Below, in pieces: positions 48,501-59,225 of a DNA stretch of 64,000 nucleotides. The notes beneath the pieces are model-generated. The model worked only from the letters and a program-made list of their open reading frames with translations. It was not told the DNA's origin and did no database searches. The DNA is from Daucus carota subsp. sativus (lineage: Eukaryota > Streptophyta > Magnoliopsida > Apiales > Apiaceae). The translations under genes were made by a program, and so were the position numbers. The first letter of the stretch is position 1, and each line of letters starts with the position of its first letter. The stretch lies in NCBI RefSeq assembly GCF_001625215.2, contig NC_030386.2, forward strand, positions 21,732,545 to 21,796,544. The letters run 5' to 3'.

Positions 48501-50762
48501 GTGGGGGTATGGGCACCTGCAGTCCCCCACCTAGCTTCGTCCCTCATGTATTCGACCTACTTCACTGAGATGAGTGCAATGATAGAAGTGTTGGCAGACA
48601 TTAATGTGATAGTGTGGTTTACTGAGATTCTGTTAATCGTTGATTTTTTGGAGTCTTCAAGTTGCTAGATTACCTGCCAACACCATCGACTCCAGCCATT
48701 CAAGTTGGCCATGCGAAGTTTCTCATTAAATTGGTTAACCAGGTCAACTGCATAGATTTCTGAAAATGCCTACTGATGCCTACTTATTGAATAAGCTGGA
48801 TTGTTATCCAGTTCTAATTGATTGTTGACTAATTGGTGTGAATGTTTCGCATATCCACGATTGTGCATGATTGGTCTAACTTCTCAGATAATATTAGAGG
48901 TGGCAAAATGTGGTTTTGGTTTGGTTTTGGTTCTTATAAAATAGATTTGGTTTGGATAGATGAACCAAAACCATTTTCAAACCATATATTAATAAATTTG
49001 GTTATGGTTTTAGTTTGAATTATGGGTAACTAGTTTGGTAAGTAAAAATAAGTTTTATATAATGAACAAAAGTTAATACACTCAAATCACAATATAATGA
49101 ATACTAAATATAACAAAAGTATGTGTGAGTGTGTGAGTTGATGGAGTGGTTTAAGCTCTTGGCTTCTCCAAGTAAGATCATGAGTTCGAACCATGGGATG
49201 TGCATGTGATAATTAGCAAAAAGAAAGAAAGAAAAGAAAAGGAACATAATAGTGTGTGTGGAGAGTTATAAGAAATCTTAAAAGTGAGACCAAATGTGGT
49301 TAGAACCATATTTTGTGAGAAATGTGAGACTAAAAACCAAACCAAATCCATTTTTCTAAATGTGATTTCAGATGGATCCAAATTCACAATTTTGGTTTGG
49401 TTTGGATTGGTTTAATGGTTTTGCATCCATATTGCCACCTCTAGATAATATTTTGTAGCTACAATTTGTATTCTGAAATTTGTTTCCATTTGACTGGCTT
49501 TAATATATGTTTTGATTATATTTCTGTCGTTTAATAAGATTTAATTGGATTTTATATCTCGTTGATTTTAATGCAGTCATTCAATAAGATTCAACAACTA
49601 TTAAGTAAGACTAATGGAAAAGTTGTTGGTGATTTGATGACGACTGTTCCCCTCGCCGTTCGAGAAGCCACAAACCTGGAGGATGCTGTCAGGTACTTGC
49701 CTTTGTATTTTGACCCTGTAGTTAATTGTAGGCTTTTGGCCTTTTACACACGAAGCTGAGATTGTGTTTGATGCAAGTTCATCTCACTGCTTAAAAGAGT
49801 AACAAGGAGTGTGAATTGCATGATGTCATTTTTTTTTGTAGTGGGTGGGGATTGGTTCTTGATTATGAAGGAGAATGGGTATTGATTGGAATCCTATTGG
49901 TATTGTAAGAAACGTATTACCCAGTTAATGGAAATGCATTAACCATTTCAATTAAAGAAACCTCTGAATAAAATGCACATATATGGAAATGAAAATTTCA
50001 TTCCTGTCCTAGATATATTAAGCTTGAAACAATACCCCCTTAAATTACTTCAGATACTTTTGTTAAAGTTGTACGGGCATGTTTGGCCATCACAATAAGT
50101 ACTTCTTTTAGCATTTTAAGTTGCTTCTACTTCTTGCACACCGTTTGGCAAAAGAAGCGGCTGGAAGTCAGAAATGCTAGCTTTTTTTGTGATTTGTATT
50201 ATATTATGAAGTTTTTAAAATTTTAATGTGTAATATATATTATTTATTAATAAAGTTTCTTGTATTTTAATAATTTTTTTAATTTATAAATTTAAATTAG
50301 CAAACACTCGACTTATAGGTAAAATTATCCAAACATATTTAATAACTTACAAGTCAAATTCACTTATCACTTATAATCCTCTTCTTTACTTTAAGCAATA
50401 AGTCACTTGTTTTAAGCTAAGCCAACCGGCCCCGTATTATCTGCTGCAAAATTTGAATAATAATGAACGTTGTCTTTACTATGGTTATCAGGTTATTGCT
50501 TGAAACTAAGTACCGTCGATTGCCAGTTGTAGATGGTGATGGCAAGCTGGTATCTTTCTCCTTTCTTTCCGTATAAATGATTTGGTAGATCTGGATGCAA
50601 CATTAAGCATGTGGCATCTTATTATTTTCTTCTTTTATGCAACATAAACAGGTTGGAATAATTACAAGGGGTAATATAGTTAGAGCAGCAATTCAGATAA
50701 AATTTGCTGGTGAGGCAAAGTCTGGCCTTCTGGGTTCCAAGACTGAGACGCAATCTTCTTAA
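41185..50762 (+). CDS. Chloroplast CBS-domain protein (CBSX1/CBSX2-like)
   Basis: The product is a small protein of two CBS domains. In Arabidopsis CBSX1/2 are chloroplast proteins that bind adenosine nucleotides and modulate thioredoxins. Exons: 41185-41373, 43637-43724, 43807-43871, 44955-45003, 46239-46291, 49577-49692, 50492-50549, 50652-50762. They sum to 729 bases, giving 242 residues, as in the family. Exon 1 (63 residues, Ser/Arg-rich, few acidic residues) fits a transit peptide. CBS1 includes YTVGDFMTKKADLHVVKP, ITGFPVVDDDWKL and VGVVSDYDLLALDSIS. CBS2 includes KVVGDLMTTVPLAVREATN, YRRLPVVDGDGKL and VGIITRGNIVRAA. The introns take up over 90 percent of the gene and hold several MITEs and duplications. 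No defect is visible. Confidence 0.93.
42021..42459. mobile_element. MITE in CBSX intron 1 with ~50-base inverted ends
   Basis: The left end GGGCATTGCTCAAAACAGAA and the reverse complement of the right end, GGGTTGCACTCCACACAGAA, continue with AGAACAAAGAAGAACACT-like and AGAACAACACAGAACACT-like words. ATATA lies at both outer sides, but both flanks are TA-rich, so the target duplication is uncertain. Many ATTCT words fill the inside. Confidence 0.75.
42461..42589. repeat. CA and TA microsatellites
   Basis: A CA array (42463-42486) runs into TATA, and a pure TA array of about 38 bases is at 42551-42589, in CBSX intron 1. Confidence 0.9.
42784..43013. mobile_element. Stowaway MITE in CBSX intron 1
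   Basis: It starts CTCCCTCCATTCC after TA (42782-42783) and ends GGGACGGAGGTCG before TA (43014-43015). This is the Stowaway terminal repeat (CTCCCTCCGTCC) and its TA target. The inner parts, ACTTTTTGGCACGC with GAATAAAAATTTGATGTTTAAAC and its mirror, form a long inverted repeat. Related elements lie at 51419-51494 and 62677-63819. Confidence 0.9.
45901..46080. repeat. 90-base tandem duplication in CBSX intron 4
   Basis: 45901-45990 and 45991-46080 are nearly identical, each starting ACAATTGGGCATTAATTTG and ending TTTAAGTGCAAGAG. Only about five differences are seen, so this is a fairly recent duplication. Confidence 0.92.
46666..47225. repeat. Diverged direct duplication in CBSX intron 5
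   Basis: 46666-46871 and about 46998-47225 share many blocks, including AGGATTTAAGCTTATGCACT, TTTGAGATTCTT or CTGAGATTCTT, ACACTTAA-CCCTGCCT and a final CACAAC-TTA. Later stretches (AACGACATAATTCCGAGAG versus ATTACGGAAGACATA) may extend it. Identity is roughly 75-80 percent by eye. Confidence 0.8.
48895..49443. mobile_element. hAT MITE in CBSX intron 5
   Basis: It starts TAGAGGTGGCAA and ends TTGCCACCTCTA, exact inverted repeats. It is flanked by a perfect 8-base duplication GATAATAT (48887-48894 and 49444-49451). TTTGGTTTGG/CCAAACC words fill both ends. A tRNA-derived SINE-like piece is nested at about 49125-49230. Confidence 0.92.
49125..49230 (+). mobile_element. SINE-like tRNA-derived insertion
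   Basis: It has a box A-like GTTGATGGAGTGGTTTAAG (from 49137), then a box B-like GAGTTCGAACCAT (49181-49193), then an A/G-rich AAAAGAAAGAAAGAAAAG tail. The spacing fits a Pol III promoter. GTGTGTG words on both sides may be its target duplication. It is nested in the hAT MITE. Family not identified. Confidence 0.6.
50086..50437. mobile_element. hAT-like MITE in CBSX intron 6
   Basis: The left end TACGGGCATGTTTGGCC and the right end AAGCCAACCGGCCCCGTA form an imperfect inverted repeat. The reverse complement of the right end (GGGGCCGGTTGGCTTAGCTTAAAAC) matches the element at 5611. AT-rich core. No clean target duplication found. Confidence 0.65.
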
Positions 50763-51416
50763 GGCATGTCAAAGTTGCTGTCAATTTTGCAGTATAATGT
50801 TCTTGCATATAAATTTTACTCCCACGTGGATTTCATTCCAGCTTGTGCCTATTAGTTCTGGTAAGTAGAGTATTATCCATATTAATATGATATTCAAGGA
50901 AAAATTATAGTTTAGTAGGGAGCATAATCAATATTTGTGGCTGCATATATTGCTTGTTTCATCGTGGCTTGTTGGTGACAGATTCAAGTAATCATTTATG
51001 TTTAAAATATTTTTTAAAATGCAAGCTGTGTTTAAGCGGGCTAGGATGCTGTGTTGTGCAAAAACGTTGTAATTCATTGAATTTCTAGAGGCTCCCCAGA
51101 CTATGTTTTATAAAGTTAGATACAATATATATACATGCCAAGTAAATCTTCACTATCATGTAGTAACAATTTTATGCAACTGCATTGTTTTTTCTACTCT
51201 CTCATTTGATGGTTATGTTGTTAACTGGAGCTATGTTTCTTCACATATATGTAGTAAAATTATCTATCTAATGGCTAAAACATGAGATTGAAGCACAACT
51301 ATTTTATTTGTAGTTAGTTGTTAGGGATAAAATTTTCCAGTGAGGCACTGGGTAAAGAGTTCTGATATGCATCCTTCCATGCCCCCCACTCATTTTTCCA
51401 TTCCGTTTGTAATACA
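50763..51416. other. Region downstream of CBSX gene
   Basis: Probable CBSX 3' untranslated sequence followed by AT-rich DNA. No gene is supported. Confidence 0.4.
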
Positions 51417-51418
51417 TA

Positions 51419-51494
51419 CTCCTTCCGTCCCTTTTTAGTTGTCACATTTCTATTTTTGTTGGTCAAATTGACAACTAAAATGTGACGGAGGGAG
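51419..51494. mobile_element. Very short Stowaway MITE (76 bases)
   Basis: It starts CTCCTTCCGTCCC after TA (51417-51418) and ends GACGGAGGGAG before TA (51495-51496). Inner GTTGTCACATTT and AAAATGTGAC arms pair, so nearly the whole element folds on itself. Confidence 0.88.
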
Positions 51495-52132
51495 TACATG
51501 ACAGAGATCCACAACTGCCATTAGCTGTTGGATTAGTGTAACTAACAGATCTAGGCTGCTCAATTAATCATTAAACTTCTTGCACTTCAAGATTCTATCA
51601 TAATGAAAGTGGCAATCTCCTCTGCTTCTGTACATTGGTGGATCGAGCAGGGAACTTTGATGTAAAATGTTCAGGTTTTAATGCTGTCTGAACCACTCCT
51701 AATTAAATGTACATGCTTGAGATAGGGGTGACAAACACTGGCCTCTATCGACATCTTAGGGACTCAGACTACCAAGATATATGAATGTTCTGTTCAAGTT
51801 TTAAATAATTTACTCAATTTGTTTGTTGCGTAGATGTTTCATCTTTTACACGTTATTATAAGTAAATTCTGAGAATAATACTGCATGCACAAAAGTGTTT
51901 GAAATGTGTTTGAAATGAAGAATGCGAGAATGAGGCAACACTCATTCAAGTGAATTTAAGTTTTACTCCTTTCAATGTTTGTCTGTCTTTTTCAAAATGT
52001 TATATTATTTCATTTTAATATTTTATTGATCGTAGAGATATTTGATCCAAAAATGATCATTATATCTTTTTAAAAGTACTGCAGTAATGTATCTTATTAA
52101 GATGTTAACAAATACTTTTATCGATCTTTCTA

Positions 52133-52303
52133 ATGTGTGCCCAAGGGCACACATTAAACACTAAATTCTATAAAAATGGCTTGTTTTGATTGGTGGAGTT
52201 GATGTGAATGCGGGGGGGCCATTATCATTTATTGTTCATCCACCAATCAAAATGAGTTATTTTTATTGGAGTTAGGGACTATTGTGTGCCCTTGGGCACA
52301 CCA
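52133..52303. mobile_element. MITE with palindromic GTGTGCCC ends
   Basis: The ends at 52135-52152 (GTGTGCCCAAGGGCACAC) and 52284-52301 (its reverse complement) are inverted relative to each other, and each is itself an 8+8 palindrome with a two-base centre. Inner sequence TTTTGATTGGTGGA on the left pairs with TCCACCAATCAAAA on the right. A seven-G run (52212-52218) lies near the middle. No target duplication beyond short TA-rich words was seen. Confidence 0.8.
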
Positions 52304-52400
52304 TAGAAAATCCCTACTTTTATAGCATATTCTTAACAATTTATCAAAATATAATGTAATCAGAACTTGAGAAGAATAAAAAAATATATATATATATATA

Positions 52401-52626
52401 CTACTACTTCTGTTTTTTATATGACGCTTGACTTTTTGCACACATCTCAATGTGCTTTGACCGAGCCTTTAAGAATATTATTTTTTAAATTTTCTTTTTT
52501 TGAATAAAAGTAGGTAGAAGATAGTTTAATTCAAAAAAAGAAAATTTAAGAAATAATATGCTTAAGTGTCTGGTCAAAATTCATTGAGATGTGTACAAAA
52601 AGTCAAGCGTCATATAAAAAAAAGTA
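52401..52626. mobile_element. Foldback MITE, ATATGACGCTTGACTTTTTG arms
   Basis: The left arm from ATATGACGCTTGACTTTTTG (about 52419) and the right arm ending CAAAAAGTCAAGCGTCATAT (about 52615) pair over about 100 bases, including ACACATCTCAATG and AAATTTTCTTTTTTTGAAT. TA flanks and the TACT outer ends suggest a Stowaway/Mariner-type element. Confidence 0.85.
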
Positions 52627-53844
52627 TAATTTATTATAACTTACTTTTAATTATATTGTGTCCATTTGATTTATCTTATTTTTATTTTATGGAAATGTGA
52701 CTTATTTTCAGGAAAAGTATGTAAATAAATACTGGTCTCTGAAAATTATAATGTTAAACTCCCTTAAAAATTTAAATCACAAAAAAATACGTATATAAAC
52801 AAGGATCTTTCTGATGTGGGGTAGAAGTTGTCTTGTCTTGTATTAAATTCCGAGCTTCTGACACCGGACATTGTGTATGGTGTGCCACAAATAACTGAAC
52901 CCTAACCATCAATTATTTATGGTTGACGTGTGTGACTACGTATCCACAAATCACAATTATATACTATCGCTACTATATTATTCCCGATTGAACTCCTCTT
53001 TGGCTTTGATTTATGCGCACACTTTCGCATATTATGGATGATTAAAAATGTTATTTTTAATTTTTTGCCAAAAATAAATTCGCATCCAGATTTTAATTTA
53101 GAAAACAAGTGAATTATGTAAAAATAAATTAATATCCGCTCAACACAGTTAAAGATTTACGCTAAAAAGTCAAAACATCATCTATTCTATATCATTTATA
53201 TGAAAACACAGTTTAACTTTTTTTTTATACAGAAAAATTCCATTAACTTAACGAATATCATCCAATAATGTCTTGAACAACAAAAATGGAGGAGACAATT
53301 TGGTTGTTGATTTGCAGTCTCATACAATGTATTATAATTATTGAATTGCTGAATTAAATTGATATAATTTATTTAATTAGATTTTTTATATTTCACTAAT
53401 ATATTGATAAAGCTATAAGATCCGAATCTGTGGACAGCATATTATAATATATTACTGTATCAATTCAAACACGTACTCCTACAGAAAAGTCATCAACTCC
53501 TACACTCTGCAGTTTCGTACAAGCGAGTTGTAAATATCAATTTCTCGTCTGACTGGTCGAATTAAACGTTACTGAAGCGAGTCAACTAGACAAGGACTTG
53601 AGTTGACAAGCTGTGATGAGTCTAATGACCCAGAACTTACCCTGCTGCTCGAATAATCTGTTACAGTACAGTTGATAATATTATCAAGTTCGAGGAATGT
53701 GACGAATGTGATAACGTACATTACCATCCTACTACTCTCTTTAAGTACCCTTGCAAGGCTCTCGCAACTCCACACATCCTCATTTCCTATATTGTTTCTT
53801 ACGGTATATATTTATTCTTGCGATTTATACACAATTTTCGAAAT
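52627..53844. other. Intergenic upstream of the UGT gene
   Basis: AT-rich to about 53460, then presumed promoter and leader of the UGT gene. No separate gene is supported; minus-strand open frames here are short and unlike any family. Confidence 0.4.
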
Positions 53845-55272
53845 ATGGGGGCGCTTGAGATCTTCTTCTTTCCTGTCATGGCTCATGGCCACATGATTCC
53901 AGTCCTCGACATGGCTAAGCTATTCGCCTTCCGCGGCGTGCACTCCACGATCATCACCACGCCTCTTAATGCTCATGCTTTTGCAAAAGGAGTGGAGAAG
54001 ACTAATGATTTGGGGTTTCACATGAGTCTCGAGATTCTCGAGTTTCCGAAAGTGGAGGGTTTGCCTGAAGACTGCGAAAATGCTGATCAGATCGCTGATT
54101 CTGCTTTGCTCCCGGCCTTTTTTGCTGCGACAAGAATGCTCAGAGATCAGCTGGAGCAGCTTCTTCAGGAGCGCAGGCCTAATTGTCTTGTTTGCGATAT
54201 GTTCTTCCCGTGGGCGGTTGATTTGGCCGCCGGGCTTAATATCCCGACGCTGGTGTTTCATGGGTCCGGGTTCTTTGCTTCGTGTGCTGGAGAACAGATG
54301 AGGCTGCAAAGGCCTTACAAGGGTCTAAAGAATGACTCGGATGAGTTTGTTCTGCCGAATCTCCCTCATAAGGTGAAGTTTTGTTTAAGTCAGATCCCGC
54401 TTCATGAGCGGACAGAGGAGAATTCAGTGTTTGCGAAGACGCTGATTGAGGCCAAGGAGTCTGAGTTGAGGAGTCTGGGAGTGGTTGTGAACAGCTTTTA
54501 TGAGCTGGAGCCTGATTATGCTGATCATTACAGGAATGTTTTGAAGAGGAAAGCGTGGCATATTGGTCCGGTTTCGTTGTGTAACAGGAGTTTCGAAGAG
54601 AAGGCGCAGAGAGGGAAGCGAGCGGCTATTAGTGAAGATGAATGCTTGAAGTGGCTGGATTCGAAGAGTGTCAATTCGGTTGTGTATGTTTGTTTTGGGA
54701 GTATTAGTAAATTTCCGAGTAAGCAGTTACATGAGATTGCTGTGGGACTTGAGGCTTCGGAGCAACAATTCATATGGGTTGTGAGGAGGACAGGTGATGA
54801 AGAAATTGAGGACTGGATGCCAGAAGGATTCGAGGAGAGGACGAAAGGAAGAGGGCTCATGATCAGAGGATGGGCGCCGCAAGTGATGATCCTTGATCAC
54901 GAGGCTGTTGGGGGCTTTGTGACACATTGTGGCTGGAACTCGACTCTTGAAGGGATAGCTGCTGGGGTACCGATGGTCACATGGCCTTCGTTCGCGGAGC
55001 AATTCTATAATGAGAAGCTGATCACGGATGTTCTTCGGATTGGTGTTGCTGTTGGGGCCAAGGAATGGGTTGTTGGGACAGGGGGAGGCAATGTGAAAAG
55101 AGACGCGGTGGAGAAGGCTGTGAGGAGTATAATTGTTGGTGAAGAGGCTGAGGAGAGGAGAAACAAATGCAAGGGGCTTAAAGAGATGGCCAGAAAGGCT
55201 ATTGAAGAAGGCGGATCTTCTCACTCGGATTTGAGTGCTTTGATCCAAGAACTCAGTTCATATTCTTCTTGA
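53845..55272 (+). CDS. UDP-glycosyltransferase, UGT73-like
   Basis: This predicted enzyme transfers a sugar from a UDP-sugar to a small acceptor (phenolic, flavonoid, terpenoid or similar). It has 475 residues and no intron. The catalytic His is expected at His16 in MAHGHMIP, and the partner Asp in VCDMFFPWA (Asp118). The 44-residue PSPG box is at residues 343-386, from WAPQ to FAEQ, with HCGWNST intact. The last residue is Gln, which in the family favours UDP-glucose. The N-terminal FFFPVMAHGHMIPVLDMAKL and the linker LDSKSVNSVVYVCFGSIS fit UGT group D (UGT73). The frame extends upstream to 53818 without an ATG, so the ATG at 53845 is chosen. The acceptor cannot be predicted from sequence. 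Confidence 0.95.
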   Translation: MGALEIFFFPVMAHGHMIPVLDMAKLFAFRGVHSTIITTPLNAHAFAKGVEKTNDLGFHMSLEILEFPKVEGLPEDCENADQIADSALLPAFFAATRMLRDQLEQLLQERRPNCLVCDMFFPWAVDLAAGLNIPTLVFHGSGFFASCAGEQMRLQRPYKGLKNDSDEFVLPNLPHKVKFCLSQIPLHERTEENSVFAKTLIEAKESELRSLGVVVNSFYELEPDYADHYRNVLKRKAWHIGPVSLCNRSFEEKAQRGKRAAISEDECLKWLDSKSVNSVVYVCFGSISKFPSKQLHEIAVGLEASEQQFIWVVRRTGDEEIEDWMPEGFEERTKGRGLMIRGWAPQVMILDHEAVGGFVTHCGWNSTLEGIAAGVPMVTWPSFAEQFYNEKLITDVLRIGVAVGAKEWVVGTGGGNVKRDAVEKAVRSIIVGEEAEERRNKCKGLKEMARKAIEEGGSSHSDLSALIQELSSYSS

Positions 55273-56111
55273 TGTTAGAGTTGAAATGAGATCAGAAACA
55301 GCTAGTTCTTTAAGTTTCTTTTGCTTTGAAAAGTGATAATTGTACCGGTTTCATACAAGAATTGACGGAACTTCAATGTTGGAGATTTCTTTTCTCAATC
55401 ACAAGGTTTCATATTTAAGCAAGATCTTACCATCTAGTACCAAAGGCTCGTAGTCATAGTTTTACTGAAAAGAAACCATGCTGCCTGAATGAGAGCAAGT
55501 CCGGTGCCGAATATGTTAAAAATTACACTCCAGTTTCATGTAACAAGGATAGATATTAGTTTCAAATATAGAATCATTAATGCACCATTGCACACATGCA
55601 CCCAAATATAGCACCTTCTTAGATTGCATTTTTAGCATCTCATGCTATAACATAACAATAGCACTTACTATAAGTCTATATAACATAGAGTTACATCCTC
55701 GGCAAAAATTAGCTAGGCAAGGGCCAGGTCAATCTACTAAATGCGATATTAAGCAACGTTCTTATCATCCTTGAGCACAAATCCTATCCTTGGAAAGAAT
55801 CTAGTGTTTAAGACTTGGTACTGCTAATCATCTCTTCTTGTACTTAATTAGACTTGATTACTAATAAAAGCTTTTATCCCGAATATAAACTAGTAAAGGT
55901 ATTCAATCCATTTGAAAACCTGTTTTACATACACAAATAATGGACAAAACAGAGAATCACAGTTGCTCAATTTAGTTTTACAATATAAACGGACCAATGA
56001 AGGCTTTACACAAACTTGGATCCATCCCGTTGAAGGATCAAATTGTATCCGAAGGTCAGTATCTGAACCAGATCAAGTCTGTTGTCCCCATGCTTTAAAT
56101 TACTATCAGAA
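55273..56111. other. Intergenic between convergent UGT and receptor-kinase genes
   Basis: Presumed 3' untranslated sequence of both genes. No element or gene recognised. Confidence 0.4.
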
Positions 56112-58367
56112 TCAACATAATTGTTCAACTGACGTGGTATAAATAGAATTTACTAACAATGTCTTTGGAGCTTTTGAGATCTCCTGAGATAAAGTATTCA
56201 TAGATGGCCGAGATTGGGGGTTCGTGCACAAACACGCAAATGATTGCTTCAAAACAAGAATAATGTCATGTTCTTGCTGTCTTGTTGGGTGCGGGAGGCG
56301 TGTATCTAGTAGTTCATTCAGCATTGTTTTGTGAGTGGACCGGGGATTTGCGAATGATGAAAGGAAGTCTCCTGGATGGTTTCCCATCATGATTTCTAGT
56401 GCCACCACGCCAAAGCTGTACACGTCACATTTTTCAGACACCACCATTGTGTATGCAAGCTCTGCAGAATAACAAAACGTGAAGGTAATTATAGTAGATT
56501 CCTCTGTTTCAGAAAAAAAAACACTGGAACTTAAAAAATCTGATATGGTGAGAAGAGATAACCTGGAGCAATATAACCATAAGTGCCAACAACTATAGTC
56601 TGATTAGATGAATCGGGGTCTAATAACCTGGATGCACCAAAGTCAGCGACAAATGCTTCCATTTCAGAGTTCAATAGTATGTTATTACTTGATATATCTC
56701 GATGAACTGTAGGCAGAGTACAGTCGTGGTGCATGTATGATAGAGCATGTGATATTCCTTTCACAATGTTAATCCTCTTGCTCCAGTTTAATTCCACTGC
56801 ATGGGTGTCATCTCTCAGGGCACAAAATAAACTTCCTTTCTCCATAAACTCGTAGACAAGAAACATGGATCGATTGTGCAAGCAGAAACCATAGAGCTTC
56901 ACGACATTCTTGTGTCTAATATTTGACAACACATGCACCTCATTTCTAGAACTCCAGTCAAAAGCTGGCTCCTCGGCTTCCAGGCGATGAAGTTTTTCGA
57001 GCACTACAGTCTTACCACTTGATAACCTAGCTTCGTATACACTACCATAACCACCGGTTCCTATGCAGTATCTGATGTCAAAATTATTTGTGGCTCTTAT
57101 TATGTCCTCATATGCAATGTGCCCATCAAAGTTCGATATTGAACAGATATCACCATGCTTCGTGTTGATCCTGTTTTGATTTCCTGCAGGTGCAGGGCGG
57201 CAAGAAAACACGAAGGCTAGTATCAACAAGGGAAGGCCAATGGTAAGAGCAAGAACTATGCAAAGGATAGGCAAGTGTGACTTTCTTCTAAAAGTCGATT
57301 CACCGGTATTACATAAGAAAGTGAATATACTATCATACTCATACTCTGTTCGACAGCTCTTACTTGAACCTGGAAGATTGGTGCTTTGGAATGGGTCAGA
57401 AAGATTGTTGTAGGAGAGATCCAAGTTGTACAAATGTGACATACAAAAAAAATTACAGGGTATGCTTCCGGTCAAATTATTGCTAGCAAAATTCACTACC
57501 TCCAATGAAGGGCAATGAACAAGTTCTTCTGGTATGTGGCCACTAAGCAAATTGTGGGAGAGGTCTAGATATCTAAGACCACTACAATTTTTGAAAGTAG
57601 GTATGGAGCCGGTGAGAGAATTATTAGAGGCTGAAAATGTAGTGAGCTCAGAGCTGAGTGAGATTAGCCAGCTGAAGATCTAAAGAGCCATCAAAAAGAT
57701 TAAAACTAAGGTCTAAACTGTCCAAATGACTCAGATTTCCTAGTTCCAAGGGGATGGTCCCGGTGAGTTTATTTTGAGATACATCAAGCATCTGTAGTTG
57801 AGTGAGGTTACCCAAGGAAGAAGGTAAATTACCAGTGATATCGTTGTTGCTGACCGATAGATATTTAAGTTTTGAAAGCATTCCAATCTGGTGCGGTATG
57901 CTTCCTGTTAGCCCATTGGAGGAAAGATCAAGTGTTTGGAGGTGGGGAAAGGAAGTGAAGTCAAGTTTACCAGTGAGATAGTTGTTGCTGAGGTTGAGAT
58001 ATTTGAGTTTTGAATGCATTGCAACCTGGTAAGGTATGCTTCCTGTTAGCCTATTGGAGGAAAGATCAAGTTTTTGGAGGTAGGGGAAGGAAGAAATGTT
58101 AAGCATTCCGAGATCATTCCCAACATAATATCTATCACCGAGATTTATAGTAATGACTCTACCCGCCTTATTGCATTCGACGCCTATAAAGTTACAACTA
58201 GTACAAAATGAAGGAACGGGATTCCACCATCCTGTGCTGACCAAAGCATCTGTCTCTGTCTTCCTTGTTTCGAAAGATGATGATGAGTAACAAGAGGACT
58301 CAGCTGCAGCGAAACTTACAATCAGCAGCAGGTGCAAGCAAGTATTCCAGGTGCATGAATTAGCCAT
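56112..58367 (-). pseudogene. LRR receptor-like kinase (MIK2-like), frameshifted
   Basis: This is a relative of plasma-membrane LRR-XII-type receptor kinases of the MIK2 group. From the start at 58367: a signal peptide (residues 1-22), a cysteine-containing LRR cap (SFCTSCNFIGVEC), about eight leucine-rich repeats, a transmembrane segment (ILCIVLALTIGLPLLILAF), and a kinase domain. An intron (56562-56462) splits the APE motif, as in relatives. The glycine loop (GTGGYGSVYEA), HRD (VHRDISSNNILL), DFG and APE are present. Two defects: the frame breaks at about 57640-57655, where LTQL meets TGA and the reading continues one base off (SELTTFSAS); and the ATP-binding lysine is replaced by Glu (VVLEKLH, codon 56998-56996). 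With one extra base removed the whole would be 717 residues, far shorter than MIK2 because most repeats are missing. A sequencing error could explain the frameshift but not the Glu. Confidence 0.8.
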
Positions 58368-58822
58368 GTTTTGTTAACTTACCAGTACCACTTCTCTATA
58401 AATCTGATCTCTCTTCTATTACTAGTCTACTAGAAAAAACAGACCCGGCTATAATTATAACATGAGCCTTTTATTGATACTCTGTCAAAAAGGAAGAAAA
58501 TAACAACACCTTTAGAAAAATTCACATGGTAAGAATGGTACTAAGAATATTGTTAATAATCTGAGAACTTATGTTGAGAGAAGAGGTTTGGTGTTACAGT
58601 TCTTGAGGCTGATTAAGATGTAATTCCTATGGCTTACAAAGTCATGGAATCAGGTGGAGCAGGAAATCTTAAGAAATCTTGAGAAAGAGATCTCATTACT
58701 GTTTTCTTAAGCACATGTTAGAAACTCTGATTTTCAAACCAACATGTTTTTATTGTATATGAATTATTGAATTATGATCGAAAAAGACACATATACTATG
58801 TTAACTTCTTTCATAATTAAAA
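58368..58822. other. Upstream region of the receptor-kinase gene
   Basis: AT-rich, with no motif I can support. It ends at the Helitron-like boundary. Confidence 0.4.
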
Positions 58823-58989
58823 CTAGCTTCTTAACCAGTGCAAAGCACGGTTGCTTTAAATCACTTTCTTCAATATATGTTATATCTCGTTAATTTTTTT
58901 TATATTTATTTGTATTTTAAATCATAGTATGTTGATGTCTGTATATACACATATCCTCAATTTTATAATATTTATTAAAAATATAAATA

Positions 58990-59225
58990 CAAAAAATATA
59001 TTAAAATTCGTTTAAATCGATGACTAATTGGTCGAAAATTGGATTAATAGGGTCGACAATCAGGTAGAATATTAAAATTTACAAAAATTTTGGGGAAAAT
59101 TTAAAATTTTAAAAATGATTATATATATATATATATTATTTTTTACATATATAATATTAAATTAATTCTGAATAATGATCCTATTAATCATTCTGATTTT
59201 CTGATTCCCGCTTTTTACAACACTG
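58990..59225. mobile_element. Partial hAT MITE, 5' part missing
   Basis: It matches the right two-thirds of the element at 33572-33925: GACTAATTGGTCGAAAATTG, ATATTAAAATTTACAAAA, GGGAAAATTTAAAATTTT, and the end TTTTTACAACACTG. The left terminus with ATCGGCCG is missing. Confidence 0.75.

Noticed and set aside
53818..53844. Earlier start of the UGT protein at 53818
   Set aside because: The codon is TTG; the ATG at 53845 precedes the canonical N-terminal FFFP motif.
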